Source of the DNA: Hymenobacter sp. DG01
Lineage (GTDB): Bacteria > Bacteroidota > Bacteroidia > Cytophagales > Hymenobacteraceae
NCBI RefSeq assembly: GCF_006352025.1
Contig: NZ_CP040936.1
Location: forward strand, 124,001-188,000
Reading direction: 5' to 3'
DNA length: 64,000 nt
Shown in pieces: positions 34,277 to 41,075 of the stretch; position 1 is the stretch's first letter; every line of letters begins with the position of its first letter. A program made the position numbers and the translations under genes. The notes beneath the pieces were generated by a model. That model was not told the origin of the DNA. It saw nothing but the letters and a program-made list of their open reading frames with translations, and did no database searches.

Positions 34277-34922
34277 ATTTTACGTAAAAAGTAAGCGCCA
34301 GCCCGGCTCGGGGCAGCGGGGAAGAGGTAGGCAGCACGGCCGGATCAAGGCGCAGGCCCAGGTCGTCGCTGATGTCAAAGTCGCGGAGGTGGGCATCTAC
34401 CAGCGCGTCCAGGATAGTAATGCCGTAGGCCAGCGCCGTATAGGCAATAAAAGTGTCGCGGTAGCGGCGGTACTGCACCAGGCCCGACTGCAGGTTGGCA
34501 GTGCTGGTTTCCAGCTTTACCCGGCGGCCACTTAACTGCGAAAGGGTAGCATTGGGGTTATCCCGCAGGAGCCGGGCGTATTCTTCCTTGCCTTCGCGGT
34601 ACTCCCGAAAGGCTTTCTGGTAGAAATAAAGCCCGTAGCCGGTGCCCCCTACGGCCCCGTACACCAGGGGGAGCTTCCAGTACCGGCGGTTATAAACCTG
34701 GCCTGCGCCGGGCAGTACCAGGGCCAGCAGAGCGGCTTTCTGGGGCCGGGTGACGCGCATACCCAGCAGGCGCTCGGTACGCCTGGAAGTGTCAGGGGCG
34801 GCCTGGGTGGTCACGCGCGCCGAGTCGGGACCTACCGTGACGGTCTGCGCCCGCAGGGGGCCTGTGCCCGCAAGCCAGAAGAGCACCACACCCATTACCT
34901 GAAGAAAGTGCCGAAAGTTCAT
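34275..34922 (-). CDS. DUF5683 domain protein (copy A)
   Basis: A 215-residue protein with a signal peptide (residues 1-25, ending GPLRAQ), followed by the DUF5683 core: PQKAALLALVLPGAGQVYNRRYWKLPLVYGA, two or three hydrophobic segments, and FIAYTALAYGITILDALVDAHL. This family sits between parB and dapB in many Bacteroidota, and its role is unknown. Its ATG overlaps the upstream gene's stop (ATGA, 34919-34922), so the two are translationally coupled. The upstream gene is a paralogue. Confidence 0.88.
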   Translation of the reverse strand: MNFRHFLQVMGVVLFWLAGTGPLRAQTVTVGPDSARVTTQAAPDTSRRTERLLGMRVTRPQKAALLALVLPGAGQVYNRRYWKLPLVYGAVGGTGYGLYFYQKAFREYREGKEEYARLLRDNPNATLSQLSGRRVKLETSTANLQSGLVQYRRYRDTFIAYTALAYGITILDALVDAHLRDFDISDDLGLRLDPAVLPTSSPLPRAGLALTFYVK

Positions 34923-35533
34923 GGCAGGAGCTGGGACGAAGCGTGGGAAAAGAAATGAAGCCTGATTTGCATACCCAGGGCCACGGCAGGGCCTCCGGTG
35001 GCAAGCAGGGTAGGTTGGAAACGTAACACTAGGTTCTCGCTTACATCAAAGTTGCGAAGGTGGGCGGCGGCTACAGCATCCAGAATCTGCATGCCGTAAA
35101 GCGCTGCGCCAACGCCCAGCCAAAGGTCGCGGGAGGTGCGGTACCGGTAAAACTGCCCCTGCTGGGCGGCATCGGTAGGCTCCTGGCCAGAGTTAGGCCC
35201 CAGGTCTGCTGCTTGGCGCTTGCGGGCATTGTATCCCCGCCGATACTCTTGGTACCGTTGCCAATACCGAATCTCCAGGTAGGTAGCTCCTCCCAGGGCG
35301 CCATATACCAGCGGCAACTTCCAGAGTTGGTGGCTGTAGAGCTGTCCTGCGCCGGGCAAAACTGCGGCAAGAATTCCCGCTTTTTGCGGTGCCGTAACCG
35401 GATGGCCGAGGAGCCTGGTTTCACTCGGACCAGAATCCGGTGCCGATACCGCCTGCTGCCCGTGCGCTACTCGTGCCAGCAGCGAAGCTGACAATAGCAG
35501 GAATAAGAAAACCGCAGGGCCTGATGAGGGCAT
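34919..35533 (-). CDS. DUF5683 domain protein (copy B)
   Basis: A 204-residue paralogue of the next gene: signal peptide (MPSSGPAVFLFLLLSASLLA, then RVAHGQ), the motif PQKAGILAAVLPGAGQLYSHQLWKLPLVYGA and LGVGAALYGMQILDAVAAAHL. The two copies align along their whole length, yet differ strongly in the middle, where copy B has a basic Arg/Tyr/Gln segment. Start is ATG 35533; upstream in-frame residues come from the parB terminator region. Most relatives have a single DUF5683 gene at this place. Confidence 0.87.
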   Translation of the reverse strand: MPSSGPAVFLFLLLSASLLARVAHGQQAVSAPDSGPSETRLLGHPVTAPQKAGILAAVLPGAGQLYSHQLWKLPLVYGALGGATYLEIRYWQRYQEYRRGYNARKRQAADLGPNSGQEPTDAAQQGQFYRYRTSRDLWLGVGAALYGMQILDAVAAAHLRNFDVSENLVLRFQPTLLATGGPAVALGMQIRLHFFSHASSQLLP

Positions 35534-35547
35534 ACAGAGAAGGAAAG

Positions 35548-35575
35548 AAAAGGCGAAACCAGAGTTTCGCCTTTT
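35548..35575 (-). terminator. Terminator of parB
   Basis: An AAAAGGCGAAA / TTTCGCCTTTT stem with a 6-base loop directly follows the parB stop and lies upstream of the DUF5683 pair. Confidence 0.75.
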
Positions 35576-35582
35576 CAATGGA

Positions 35583-36539
35583 TTAAGCAGGTTGCAGGAT
35601 GTGCAGGATGCGCTGCATGTCCTCCACCGAGTCGAAGGCAATCTTGATTTCGCCGCGTCCCTGGGGGCCGGGCTTCACCATTACCCGGCTGCCAAAGCGC
35701 TCCGAGAGGTGGCGCTCAGCGCGCTTCAGCTCGGCGGGCGGCACTACGGGCGTAGCCGGTTGGGCGGGCTTCTTCTCCGTTTCGGGGGTAGCACCGGCGC
35801 CGCTGCGTACCAGCTGTTCCACGCGCCGTACCGAAAGGTCTTCATCAACAATGCGGCGGAACAGGTTGAGCTGCTGCTCGGTGTCCTCTACGTTTACCAG
35901 CGCCCGGGCATGGCCCATGCTGATAACGTTGTCGCGCAGGCCAATCTGAATATCGGGGGGCAGCTTGAGCAGGCGCAGGTAGTTGGTTACCGTCGAGCGG
36001 TTTTTGCCTACCCGGTCGCCGAGCTCCTCCTGCTTCAGGTTGCACTCGCTCACAAGGCGCTGGTAGCTGAGGGCAATTTCGATGGCGTTGAGGTTTTCGC
36101 GCTGGATGTTCTCGATGAGTGCCATTTCCAGCATCTGCTGGTCGTCGGCCTTCCGGATGTAGGCCGGAATGGCATCGAGACCTGCCAGCTTGGAAGCCTG
36201 CAGACGACGTTCCCCGCTAATGAGCTGGTAAGCATTGGTGCCGGTCTGGCGCAGCGTGACGGGCTGAATGATGCCCTGCAGCTTGATGCTTTCAGCCAGC
36301 TCCTGCAGAGCCGCCTGGTCGAAGTGAGTGCGGGGCTGATAAGGATTAGCCTCGATCTGGCTTACGGCAATCAGGCCCACGGAGTTGACCGGGTGTGGAA
36401 CCAGGCCCAGCCGCTCGCTTTTCTTTTCGTAGCTGCCCTCGATCAGCGCGTTCAGGCCCCGGCCCAAACCCCCGATTTTGCGCTTAGCGGCGGCAGAAGC
36501 GGCGGCCGGCGTATTCTTCTCTTCGTTTTTCTCTGACAT
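35583..36539 (-). CDS. parB: Chromosome partitioning protein ParB
   Basis: A 318-residue ParB/Spo0J. The N-terminal CTPase/ParB domain shows PYQPRTHFD, LQELAESIKLQGIIQPVTLR and ISGERRLQASKLAG (about residues 75-125). The DNA-binding helix-turn-helix follows (LGDRVGKNRSTVTNYLRLLKLP), with a C-terminal dimerisation part (from about 260). It loads on parS and, with ParA, segregates the origin region. Start is ATG 36539 (MSEKNEEKNTP). It has its own promoter, because a terminator separates it from the parA transcript. Confidence 0.96.
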   Translation of the reverse strand: MSEKNEEKNTPAAASAAAKRKIGGLGRGLNALIEGSYEKKSERLGLVPHPVNSVGLIAVSQIEANPYQPRTHFDQAALQELAESIKLQGIIQPVTLRQTGTNAYQLISGERRLQASKLAGLDAIPAYIRKADDQQMLEMALIENIQRENLNAIEIALSYQRLVSECNLKQEELGDRVGKNRSTVTNYLRLLKLPPDIQIGLRDNVISMGHARALVNVEDTEQQLNLFRRIVDEDLSVRRVEQLVRSGAGATPETEKKPAQPATPVVPPAELKRAERHLSERFGSRVMVKPGPQGRGEIKIAFDSVEDMQRILHILQPA

Positions 36540-36585
36540 ACCTACAATCAACCCTCGCCCAATAGCACGGGACGAAAGCGGAATT

Positions 36586-36593
36586 CAAAAATA
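36586..36593 (-). promoter_or_regulatory. -7 element (TATTTTTG) of parB
   Basis: A TAnnTTTG match on the minus strand, with predicted initiation near 36579 and a leader of about 40 bases to ATG 36539. Confidence 0.55.
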
Positions 36594-36621
36594 CACAAAC
36601 GCCCGGGATGCATGAGAATTT

Positions 36622-36651
36622 TGTTCCACGCCGAAAAAAAATTGTGGAACA
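36622..36651. promoter_or_regulatory. parS-like half-sites separated by 14 bp, upstream of parB
   Basis: TGTTCCAC (36622-36629) and GTGGAACA (36644-36651) are exact inverse octamers. Joined, they would form TGTTCCACGTGGAACA, which fits the broadly conserved parS palindrome. Here a 14-base A-rich spacer separates them. The site lies just upstream of the parB -7 element, covering the place where RNA polymerase would contact the -33 region, so ParB autoregulation is a reasonable inference. A plain hairpin is the alternative. Confidence 0.4.
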
Positions 36652-36664
36652 TGCAGGCAAAAAC

Positions 36665-36703
36665 AAAGTCGGCCAGCAACTTAAGTTACTAGCCGACTTT
36701 TTA
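36665..36703 (-). terminator. Terminator between the S1-like gene and parB
   Basis: On the minus strand AAAGTCGGC and GCCGACTTT flank an inner AACTTAAGTT palindrome and are followed by GTTTTTG. It overlaps the stop codon of the S1-like gene and separates the parA transcript from parB. Confidence 0.8.
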
Positions 36704-37036
36704 AGCTTGTATTCTGACCGAGACCAATTGATGCCAACTCTCATCAAAGTGGACCAACTGTCCACTGAATTCACTGTCAAGTGGTGGATAGTCGTCAGGG
36801 AAAATCATTCCGCCCTCTGGTTTTCCAAAATCAGGGACGTTCATTCGCACTGGAAACCCTATACCTGCGTCGAAGAAAACGCCAAAGTGAGTGCGAGCGA
36901 AAATCTTCCCAGTGAGAATTGAGCCAATCGGAAGTTGCTTCTGCAGAGTCTGCCAAGCAGTCTGTCTTTCAGATGAAAGTGGGTTTGTCTCTAAGGCAAA
37001 AGGTGAATCTTCAACAAACTCCCAAGACACTGACAT
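36701..37036 (-). CDS. Small S1-like (OB-fold) protein inserted between parA and parB
   Basis: A 111-residue protein whose central part (about 36-75: IGSILTGKIFARTHFGVFFD) reads like the start of an S1/OB-fold RNA-binding domain; the rest (PVRMNVPDFG, IFPDDYPPLD, LVHFDESWHQLVSVRIQA) is compatible with the same small fold. The start ATG lies two bases after the parA stop, so it is probably translationally coupled to parA. Composition is visibly more AT-rich than the neighbours. The conserved cluster in other Bacteroidota usually runs from parA directly to parB. Confidence 0.75.
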   Translation of the reverse strand: MSVSWEFVEDSPFALETNPLSSERQTAWQTLQKQLPIGSILTGKIFARTHFGVFFDAGIGFPVRMNVPDFGKPEGGMIFPDDYPPLDSEFSGQLVHFDESWHQLVSVRIQA

Positions 37037-37038
37037 AG

Positions 37039-37854
37039 TTACGCTGCCGTATCCTCCGCCGCCTGCTCCTGCTCGGGGTCAGCCGCCAGTACATTCTTTT
37101 CCACGATTTCGCGGGCCAGGTTAAGGTAGCTGATGCTGCCCTTGCTTTCGGCGTCGTGCAGGATAACCGGAATACCAAAGCTCGGCGACTCCGACAGCTT
37201 CACGTTGCGCGGAATGATGGTATCGAACACCAGCTGCTGGAAGTGCAGCTTTACTTCTTCCACTACCTGGTTGGAGAGGCGTAAACGCACGTCGTACATC
37301 GTCAGCAAAATGCCTTCGATTTCCAGCTCCTCGTTCAGGCGGCTCTGGATGATTTTGATGGTATTAAGCAGCTTGCCAAGGCCTTCCAGGGCGAAATACT
37401 CGCACTGCACCGGCACGATAACCGAGTGCGCGGCCGTCAGGGCATTTACCGTAATCAAGCCCAGAGAAGGCGAGCAGTCGATAATGATGAAGTCGTACTG
37501 ATCGGCAAGGGGACGCAAGGCCTCCTTCATCTTCTCTTCCCGGTTGGGCAGGTTGATCATCTCCACCTCGGCCCCTACCAGGTCAATGTGGGAAGGAATC
37601 AGGTCGAGGTGGGGGAGCAGGGTGGTTTGCAGGATGATGTCCTGCACGTTGATGCCGTCCACCATGCACTCGTAAATGCTGGTCTGAATATCCTTCGGGT
37701 CGAAGCCCACGCCGGAGGTAGCGTTGGCCTGGGGGTCGGCATCCACGAGCAGGGTCCGATACTCCAGCGCCGCCAGCGAGGCCGCGAGGTTAATCGAGGA
37801 GGTAGTTTTTCCGACCCCGCCCTTTTGGTTGGCTACCGCAATGATTTTGCCCAT
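37039..37854 (-). CDS. parA: Chromosome partitioning ATPase ParA (Soj)
   Basis: A 271-residue ParA-type deviant Walker ATPase: NQKGGVGKTTSSIN (residues 9-22, with the signature Lys), LLVDADPQAN (switch) and FIIIDCSPSLGLITVNAL (Walker B). There is no N-terminal HTH, so it is the small chromosomal type. It forms ATP-dependent dimers on the nucleoid and moves ParB-parS complexes. Start ATG 37854. A periodic inverted repeat lies seven bases upstream of the start codon. Confidence 0.96.
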   Translation of the reverse strand: MGKIIAVANQKGGVGKTTSSINLAASLAALEYRTLLVDADPQANATSGVGFDPKDIQTSIYECMVDGINVQDIILQTTLLPHLDLIPSHIDLVGAEVEMINLPNREEKMKEALRPLADQYDFIIIDCSPSLGLITVNALTAAHSVIVPVQCEYFALEGLGKLLNTIKIIQSRLNEELEIEGILLTMYDVRLRLSNQVVEEVKLHFQQLVFDTIIPRNVKLSESPSFGIPVILHDAESKGSISYLNLAREIVEKNVLAADPEQEQAAEDTAA

Positions 37855-37860
37855 TTTCGT

Positions 37861-37953
37861 CAGTTATGAGTTGTCAGTTGCCGGTTGTCAGTGGGTGCAA
37901 GCTGCAGTTTAGGCTAGTAAACCGGCAACTGGCAACTGACAACTGGTAACTCA
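37861..37953. repeat. CAACTGACAACTGG-unit inverted repeat between the UPF0173 gene and parA
   Basis: The left arm (37861-37894) is built from GTTGTCAGTTGCCG-like units. The right arm (37919-37953) is their inverse (CGGCAACTGGCAACTGACAA). The right arm includes the TGA stop of the UPF0173 gene (37951-37953), and the left arm starts seven bases from the parA ATG. Confidence 0.75.
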
Positions 37954-38631
37954 GAAGGTAATCGTTTCGCCAATGGACAGGAGTACCAGCTCTTTGCCGG
38001 CCTGCTGGGCCTGGTTTTTGGCTTCGTCGTGGTTGATGACGAGAGGAGGGAAGGTGTCGTAGTGCATCCCGATAACCTTAGTAGCGCCCGTCCAGTCGGC
38101 GGCAATCAGGGCATCGGCAACGCCCATGGTATAGTGCCCCCCAACAGGGAGGATAGCGAAGTCGAGCTGGTGCTGCTCCCCGATAATTTTCATGTCGTAG
38201 GTCAGGGCCGTGTCGCCGGCGAAGTAGAAGGTTTTGCCTTCCGTTTCGATAACAAAGCCGGCGGCCAAACCACCGTACGAGCCATCGGGCATGGAGCTGG
38301 AATGCGCTGCTGCTACCATTTTCACCGAGCCGAAGGGTAGCTTCACGGTGCCACCCAGGTTCATAGCGTAGGTGGCCTTCAGACCTTTCTGACCAAACCA
38401 GCCCAGGACTTCTACCATACCAAGCAGATCAGCCCCCGTGCGCTGACCAATTTCTTCTACGTCGCCCACATGGTCGCCGTGGCCGTGGCTGAGCAGAATG
38501 AAATCCGCCTCGATTTTATCGACATCAACATCCTGAGCCAGGGGGTTGTGGCGGATGAACGGGTCGAAGAGCACTTTGCTGCCACCGGCTTCGAGCAAGA
38601 AGCAAGCGTGGCCGTAATAGGTCAGGTTCAT
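37951..38631 (-). CDS. UPF0173 metal-dependent hydrolase (metallo-beta-lactamase fold)
   Basis: A 226-residue metallo-hydrolase with the core metal motif SHGHGDHVGDVEEI near residue 50, plus further ligands in MVAAAHSS, FAGDTALTYD and VIGMHYDTFP. The N-terminus MNLTYYGHACFLLEAGG is typical of UPF0173. Members hydrolyse phospho- or other esters in vitro, but the natural substrate is not known. Start is ATG 38631. It is transcribed from a TATATTTG element that abuts, head to head, the -7 element of the divergent lipoprotein gene. Confidence 0.93.
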   Translation of the reverse strand: MNLTYYGHACFLLEAGGSKVLFDPFIRHNPLAQDVDVDKIEADFILLSHGHGDHVGDVEEIGQRTGADLLGMVEVLGWFGQKGLKATYAMNLGGTVKLPFGSVKMVAAAHSSSMPDGSYGGLAAGFVIETEGKTFYFAGDTALTYDMKIIGEQHQLDFAILPVGGHYTMGVADALIAADWTGATKVIGMHYDTFPPLVINHDEAKNQAQQAGKELVLLSIGETITF

Positions 38632-38681
38632 AAGGAAAGGGTAGTTAAGCAGCGCAGTAGCTGCAAACCCCGGATGTGGGA

Positions 38682-38697
38682 TACCTTTGCAAATATA
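38682..38697. promoter_or_regulatory. Abutting divergent -7 elements (TACCTTTG / TATATTTG)
   Basis: TACCTTTG (38682-38689, plus strand) is directly followed by CAAATATA (38690-38697), which reads TATATTTG on the minus strand. Each exact -7 box covers the region that the opposite polymerase must open, so the lipoprotein gene (ATG 38716) and the UPF0173 gene (ATG 38631) can hardly be initiated at the same time on one DNA molecule. Confidence 0.65.
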
Positions 38698-38715
38698 CAC
38701 TGTTTCGCCGTTCCC

Positions 38716-40389
38716 ATGCTTTCGTTTTCGCGCCGTGTTGCCGGTTTTGCTTTACTTCTGACCGGCCTGCTCACGGGCTGTTCCGAACCGACTTCCACCA
38801 CCGATGCGCGCCGGGTTTTTCGCTACAACCAGCCCGAAAGCCTGACCTCTCTCGACCCGGCTTTTGCCCGCAACCAGGCCAATACCTGGGCCGTGACTCA
38901 GCTCTACAACGGGCTGGTGGAGCTCGACGACAGTCTTAAGCCCGGCCCCTCAGTCGCGCGCCGCTACGACATTAGCTCCGATGGCCGCCGCTACACTTTC
39001 ACGCTTCGACCCGACGTGTACTTTCACGACGCCGAGGTTTTTCCGGGTGGCAAGGGTAGGCGCGTAACGGCTCAGGATTTCGTGTATAGCTTCCGGCGCT
39101 TGCTGGACGGAGCTACCGCTAGCCCCGGCGGCTGGATTTTCCGGGGGAAAGTGCTGGAGAAGGCAGACGGGGAGCCCTCGGATACGTGCTTTGTGGCGGT
39201 AAACGACTCTACCCTGCGCATTCACCTGAAGGAACCCTTTATTCCGTTTCTGGGCATCCTAACCATGCCCTACGCCTACGTGGTGCCGCGCGAGGCAGTG
39301 CAGAAATACGGTAAGGATTTTCGGGAGCATCCGGTGGGCACGGGGCCGTTCCGCTTCAAGGAGTGGGACGAAGGCAACGCCATCATCTACCACCGCAACC
39401 CGCGTTACTGGAAGAAGGATGCCCAGGGCCAGCGCTTACCCTACCTGGATGCCGTGCAGATCAGCTTTATTCAGGACCGAAAGACGGAGTTCCTGACCTT
39501 TATGCAGGGCAAGCTGGATTTCCTGAGCGGCATCCGCTCGGGCTCCCGCGACCTGATTATGTACCCTGATGGGACAGTGCGCGAAGACTTTCGGGGCAAG
39601 TTTCGGCTGCAGAAAGTGCCCTACCTCAATACTGAGTACTTAGGTATGCAGCAGGACCTGAAGAACCTGCGCGGCGACAATGCCGAAACCGGCCGGGCCC
39701 TCCAGGACAAGCGCGTGCGTCAGGCCCTGAACTATGCCCTCAACAAACCCGAGTTTCTGGCCTATTTTCTTAATAACGTCGGTAAGCCCGGTAGCTCGGG
39801 CTTCGTGCCGGCTTCCCTACCCTCCTTCGACCAGCAAAAGGTGCCTGGCTACACCTACCAGCCCGAGAAGGCCCGGCAGTTGCTGCGCGCGGCGGGCTAC
39901 GGCCCCGGTAAATCGTTGCGCCTGCGCCTGAGCACCGTAGCCGAAACCAAGGAGTTCTGCGAGTACTACCAGAAGAAATGGGCCGAAGTAGGCGTGCAGG
40001 TAGAAATTGACGTAAACCAGGGCGCTGCCCACGGCGAGCTGATTGACAACGGCCGCGCGGCCTTCTTCACCCGCAGCTGGCTGGGCGACTACCCCGACGC
40101 GGAAAACTATCTGGCCCTGTTCTACAGCAAGAACTTCGCCCCGGCTGGTCCCAACAAAACTCATTTCAAAAGCGCCGCCTACGACCGGCTCTACGAACAA
40201 GCCAAGCTGGAGCAGGACGCCGCCAAGCGCTATGCCCTCTACCAGCAGATGGACCGCATTGTGGTGGAAGAAAGCCCCGTGGTGGCGGTGTACTACGATG
40301 AAGTGGTGCGCCTGACCCAGAACAATGTGCAGGGCCTCACGCCCAACCCCATGAACCAGCTTGTGCTGGAGCGGGTGCGAAAGCAGTAA
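38716..40389 (+). CDS. Peptide ABC transporter substrate-binding lipoprotein (SBP family 5)
   Basis: A 557-residue OppA/DppA-like protein: lipobox LLTGC with Cys22, then the family 5 fold with SLDPAFARNQANTWAVTQLYNGLVELD, YTFTLRPDVYFHD (signature region), HPVGTGPFRFKEWDEG and RRLRQALNYALNKPEF-type sequence. It should bind oligopeptides or similar solutes in the periplasm and hand them to an ABC permease, but no permease or ATPase gene is adjacent. Start is ATG 38716 with a leader of only about 20 bases from the TACCTTTG promoter. A terminator follows. Confidence 0.93.
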   Translation: MLSFSRRVAGFALLLTGLLTGCSEPTSTTDARRVFRYNQPESLTSLDPAFARNQANTWAVTQLYNGLVELDDSLKPGPSVARRYDISSDGRRYTFTLRPDVYFHDAEVFPGGKGRRVTAQDFVYSFRRLLDGATASPGGWIFRGKVLEKADGEPSDTCFVAVNDSTLRIHLKEPFIPFLGILTMPYAYVVPREAVQKYGKDFREHPVGTGPFRFKEWDEGNAIIYHRNPRYWKKDAQGQRLPYLDAVQISFIQDRKTEFLTFMQGKLDFLSGIRSGSRDLIMYPDGTVREDFRGKFRLQKVPYLNTEYLGMQQDLKNLRGDNAETGRALQDKRVRQALNYALNKPEFLAYFLNNVGKPGSSGFVPASLPSFDQQKVPGYTYQPEKARQLLRAAGYGPGKSLRLRLSTVAETKEFCEYYQKKWAEVGVQVEIDVNQGAAHGELIDNGRAAFFTRSWLGDYPDAENYLALFYSKNFAPAGPNKTHFKSAAYDRLYEQAKLEQDAAKRYALYQQMDRIVVEESPVVAVYYDEVVRLTQNNVQGLTPNPMNQLVLERVRKQ

Positions 40390-40409
40390 ATAGGAAGCTA
40401 CCCAAAACC

Positions 40410-40437
40410 AAGGCCCGCTGCGTGCAGCGGGCCTTTT
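40410..40437 (+). terminator. Terminator of the SBP gene
   Basis: An AAGGCCCGCTG / CAGCGGGCCTT stem with a short loop is followed by TTTTTGT. It ends just before the stop of the convergent DUF6438 gene and may serve both. Confidence 0.85.
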
Positions 40438-40440
40438 TGT

Positions 40441-40959
40441 TTACCTGACAGAGGTGCCTACGTTGCTCTCCACTTCCGTCGTCACGAAAGTTAGCAGTTC
40501 CTGGAGCGCCGCTGGGGTGCCTTGCTCTGCCTTCACAGTCTTGGTAGTGGCGCCGTAGCGGATGGTCAGGATAGTAGAAGGTAGGTCGGAAATATCCCCC
40601 GTGTACTCGCTTTTCAGCTGTTGAAAGCCAATTGATTTGGCCTGCTGTAGCATCTTCTGAACCATGGCAGGGGGTAGGCGGGACTCGGCTTGGCCTTCCA
40701 TGGGGGCGTAGCGGAAGCCCTCGTACTGCACCCGCCCATCGGGGAAGATGTAGGCCTTATAGTGCGGGCAGCGGCCAAAGCAGGGCGTGCGCTCCAGCGT
40801 AATAACAGGCTGCGCGGCTGGGGCCGGCTTACTGGCAACGGCAGCTTTGCTGGGCTTAGGCTTGGCGTGTGCAGGAGGGGTAGCCTTGGGACGTGCGGGC
40901 TGTTGAGCCTGCGCAGAGCAAGCAAGCAGAAGGGGCAGAAGTAGCGAGAGCAGGCGCAT
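40441..40959 (-). CDS. DUF6438 domain protein, exported
   Basis: A 172-residue protein with a signal peptide (MRLLSLLLPLLLACSAQAQQ), a Pro/Ala/Lys-rich linker (20-50) and a DUF6438-type domain whose start is well preserved: ITLERTPCFGRCPHYKAYIF followed by DGRVQYEG. The two Cys residues in PCFGRCP probably form a disulphide. Function unknown. It follows yidC in the same direction after a terminator, so it is likely transcribed separately. Confidence 0.8.
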   Translation of the reverse strand: MRLLSLLLPLLLACSAQAQQPARPKATPPAHAKPKPSKAAVASKPAPAAQPVITLERTPCFGRCPHYKAYIFPDGRVQYEGFRYAPMEGQAESRLPPAMVQKMLQQAKSIGFQQLKSEYTGDISDLPSTILTIRYGATTKTVKAEQGTPAALQELLTFVTTEVESNVGTSVR

Positions 40960-41018
40960 AGAGAGCGAAGAATTGGTGACATTCCGGTAAAGCCAAAAAC
41001 CGGACCGAACAAAAACAG

Positions 41019-41051
41019 TAACGCCCCGCAGCCTGGGGTTGCGGGGCGTTA
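41019..41051 (-). terminator. Terminator of yidC
   Basis: A TAACGCCCCGCA / TGCGGGGCGTTA stem is followed on the minus strand by CTGTTTTTGTTC, 25 bases after the yidC stop. Confidence 0.85.
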
Positions 41052-41075
41052 GAGGGGTAGCAGCGAAGCTACAAA

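Noticed and set aside
36622..36651. Canonical parS site
   Set aside because: The two half-sites are exact, but a 14-base spacer separates them, so it is not a canonical 16-bp parS. It is reported only as parS-like.
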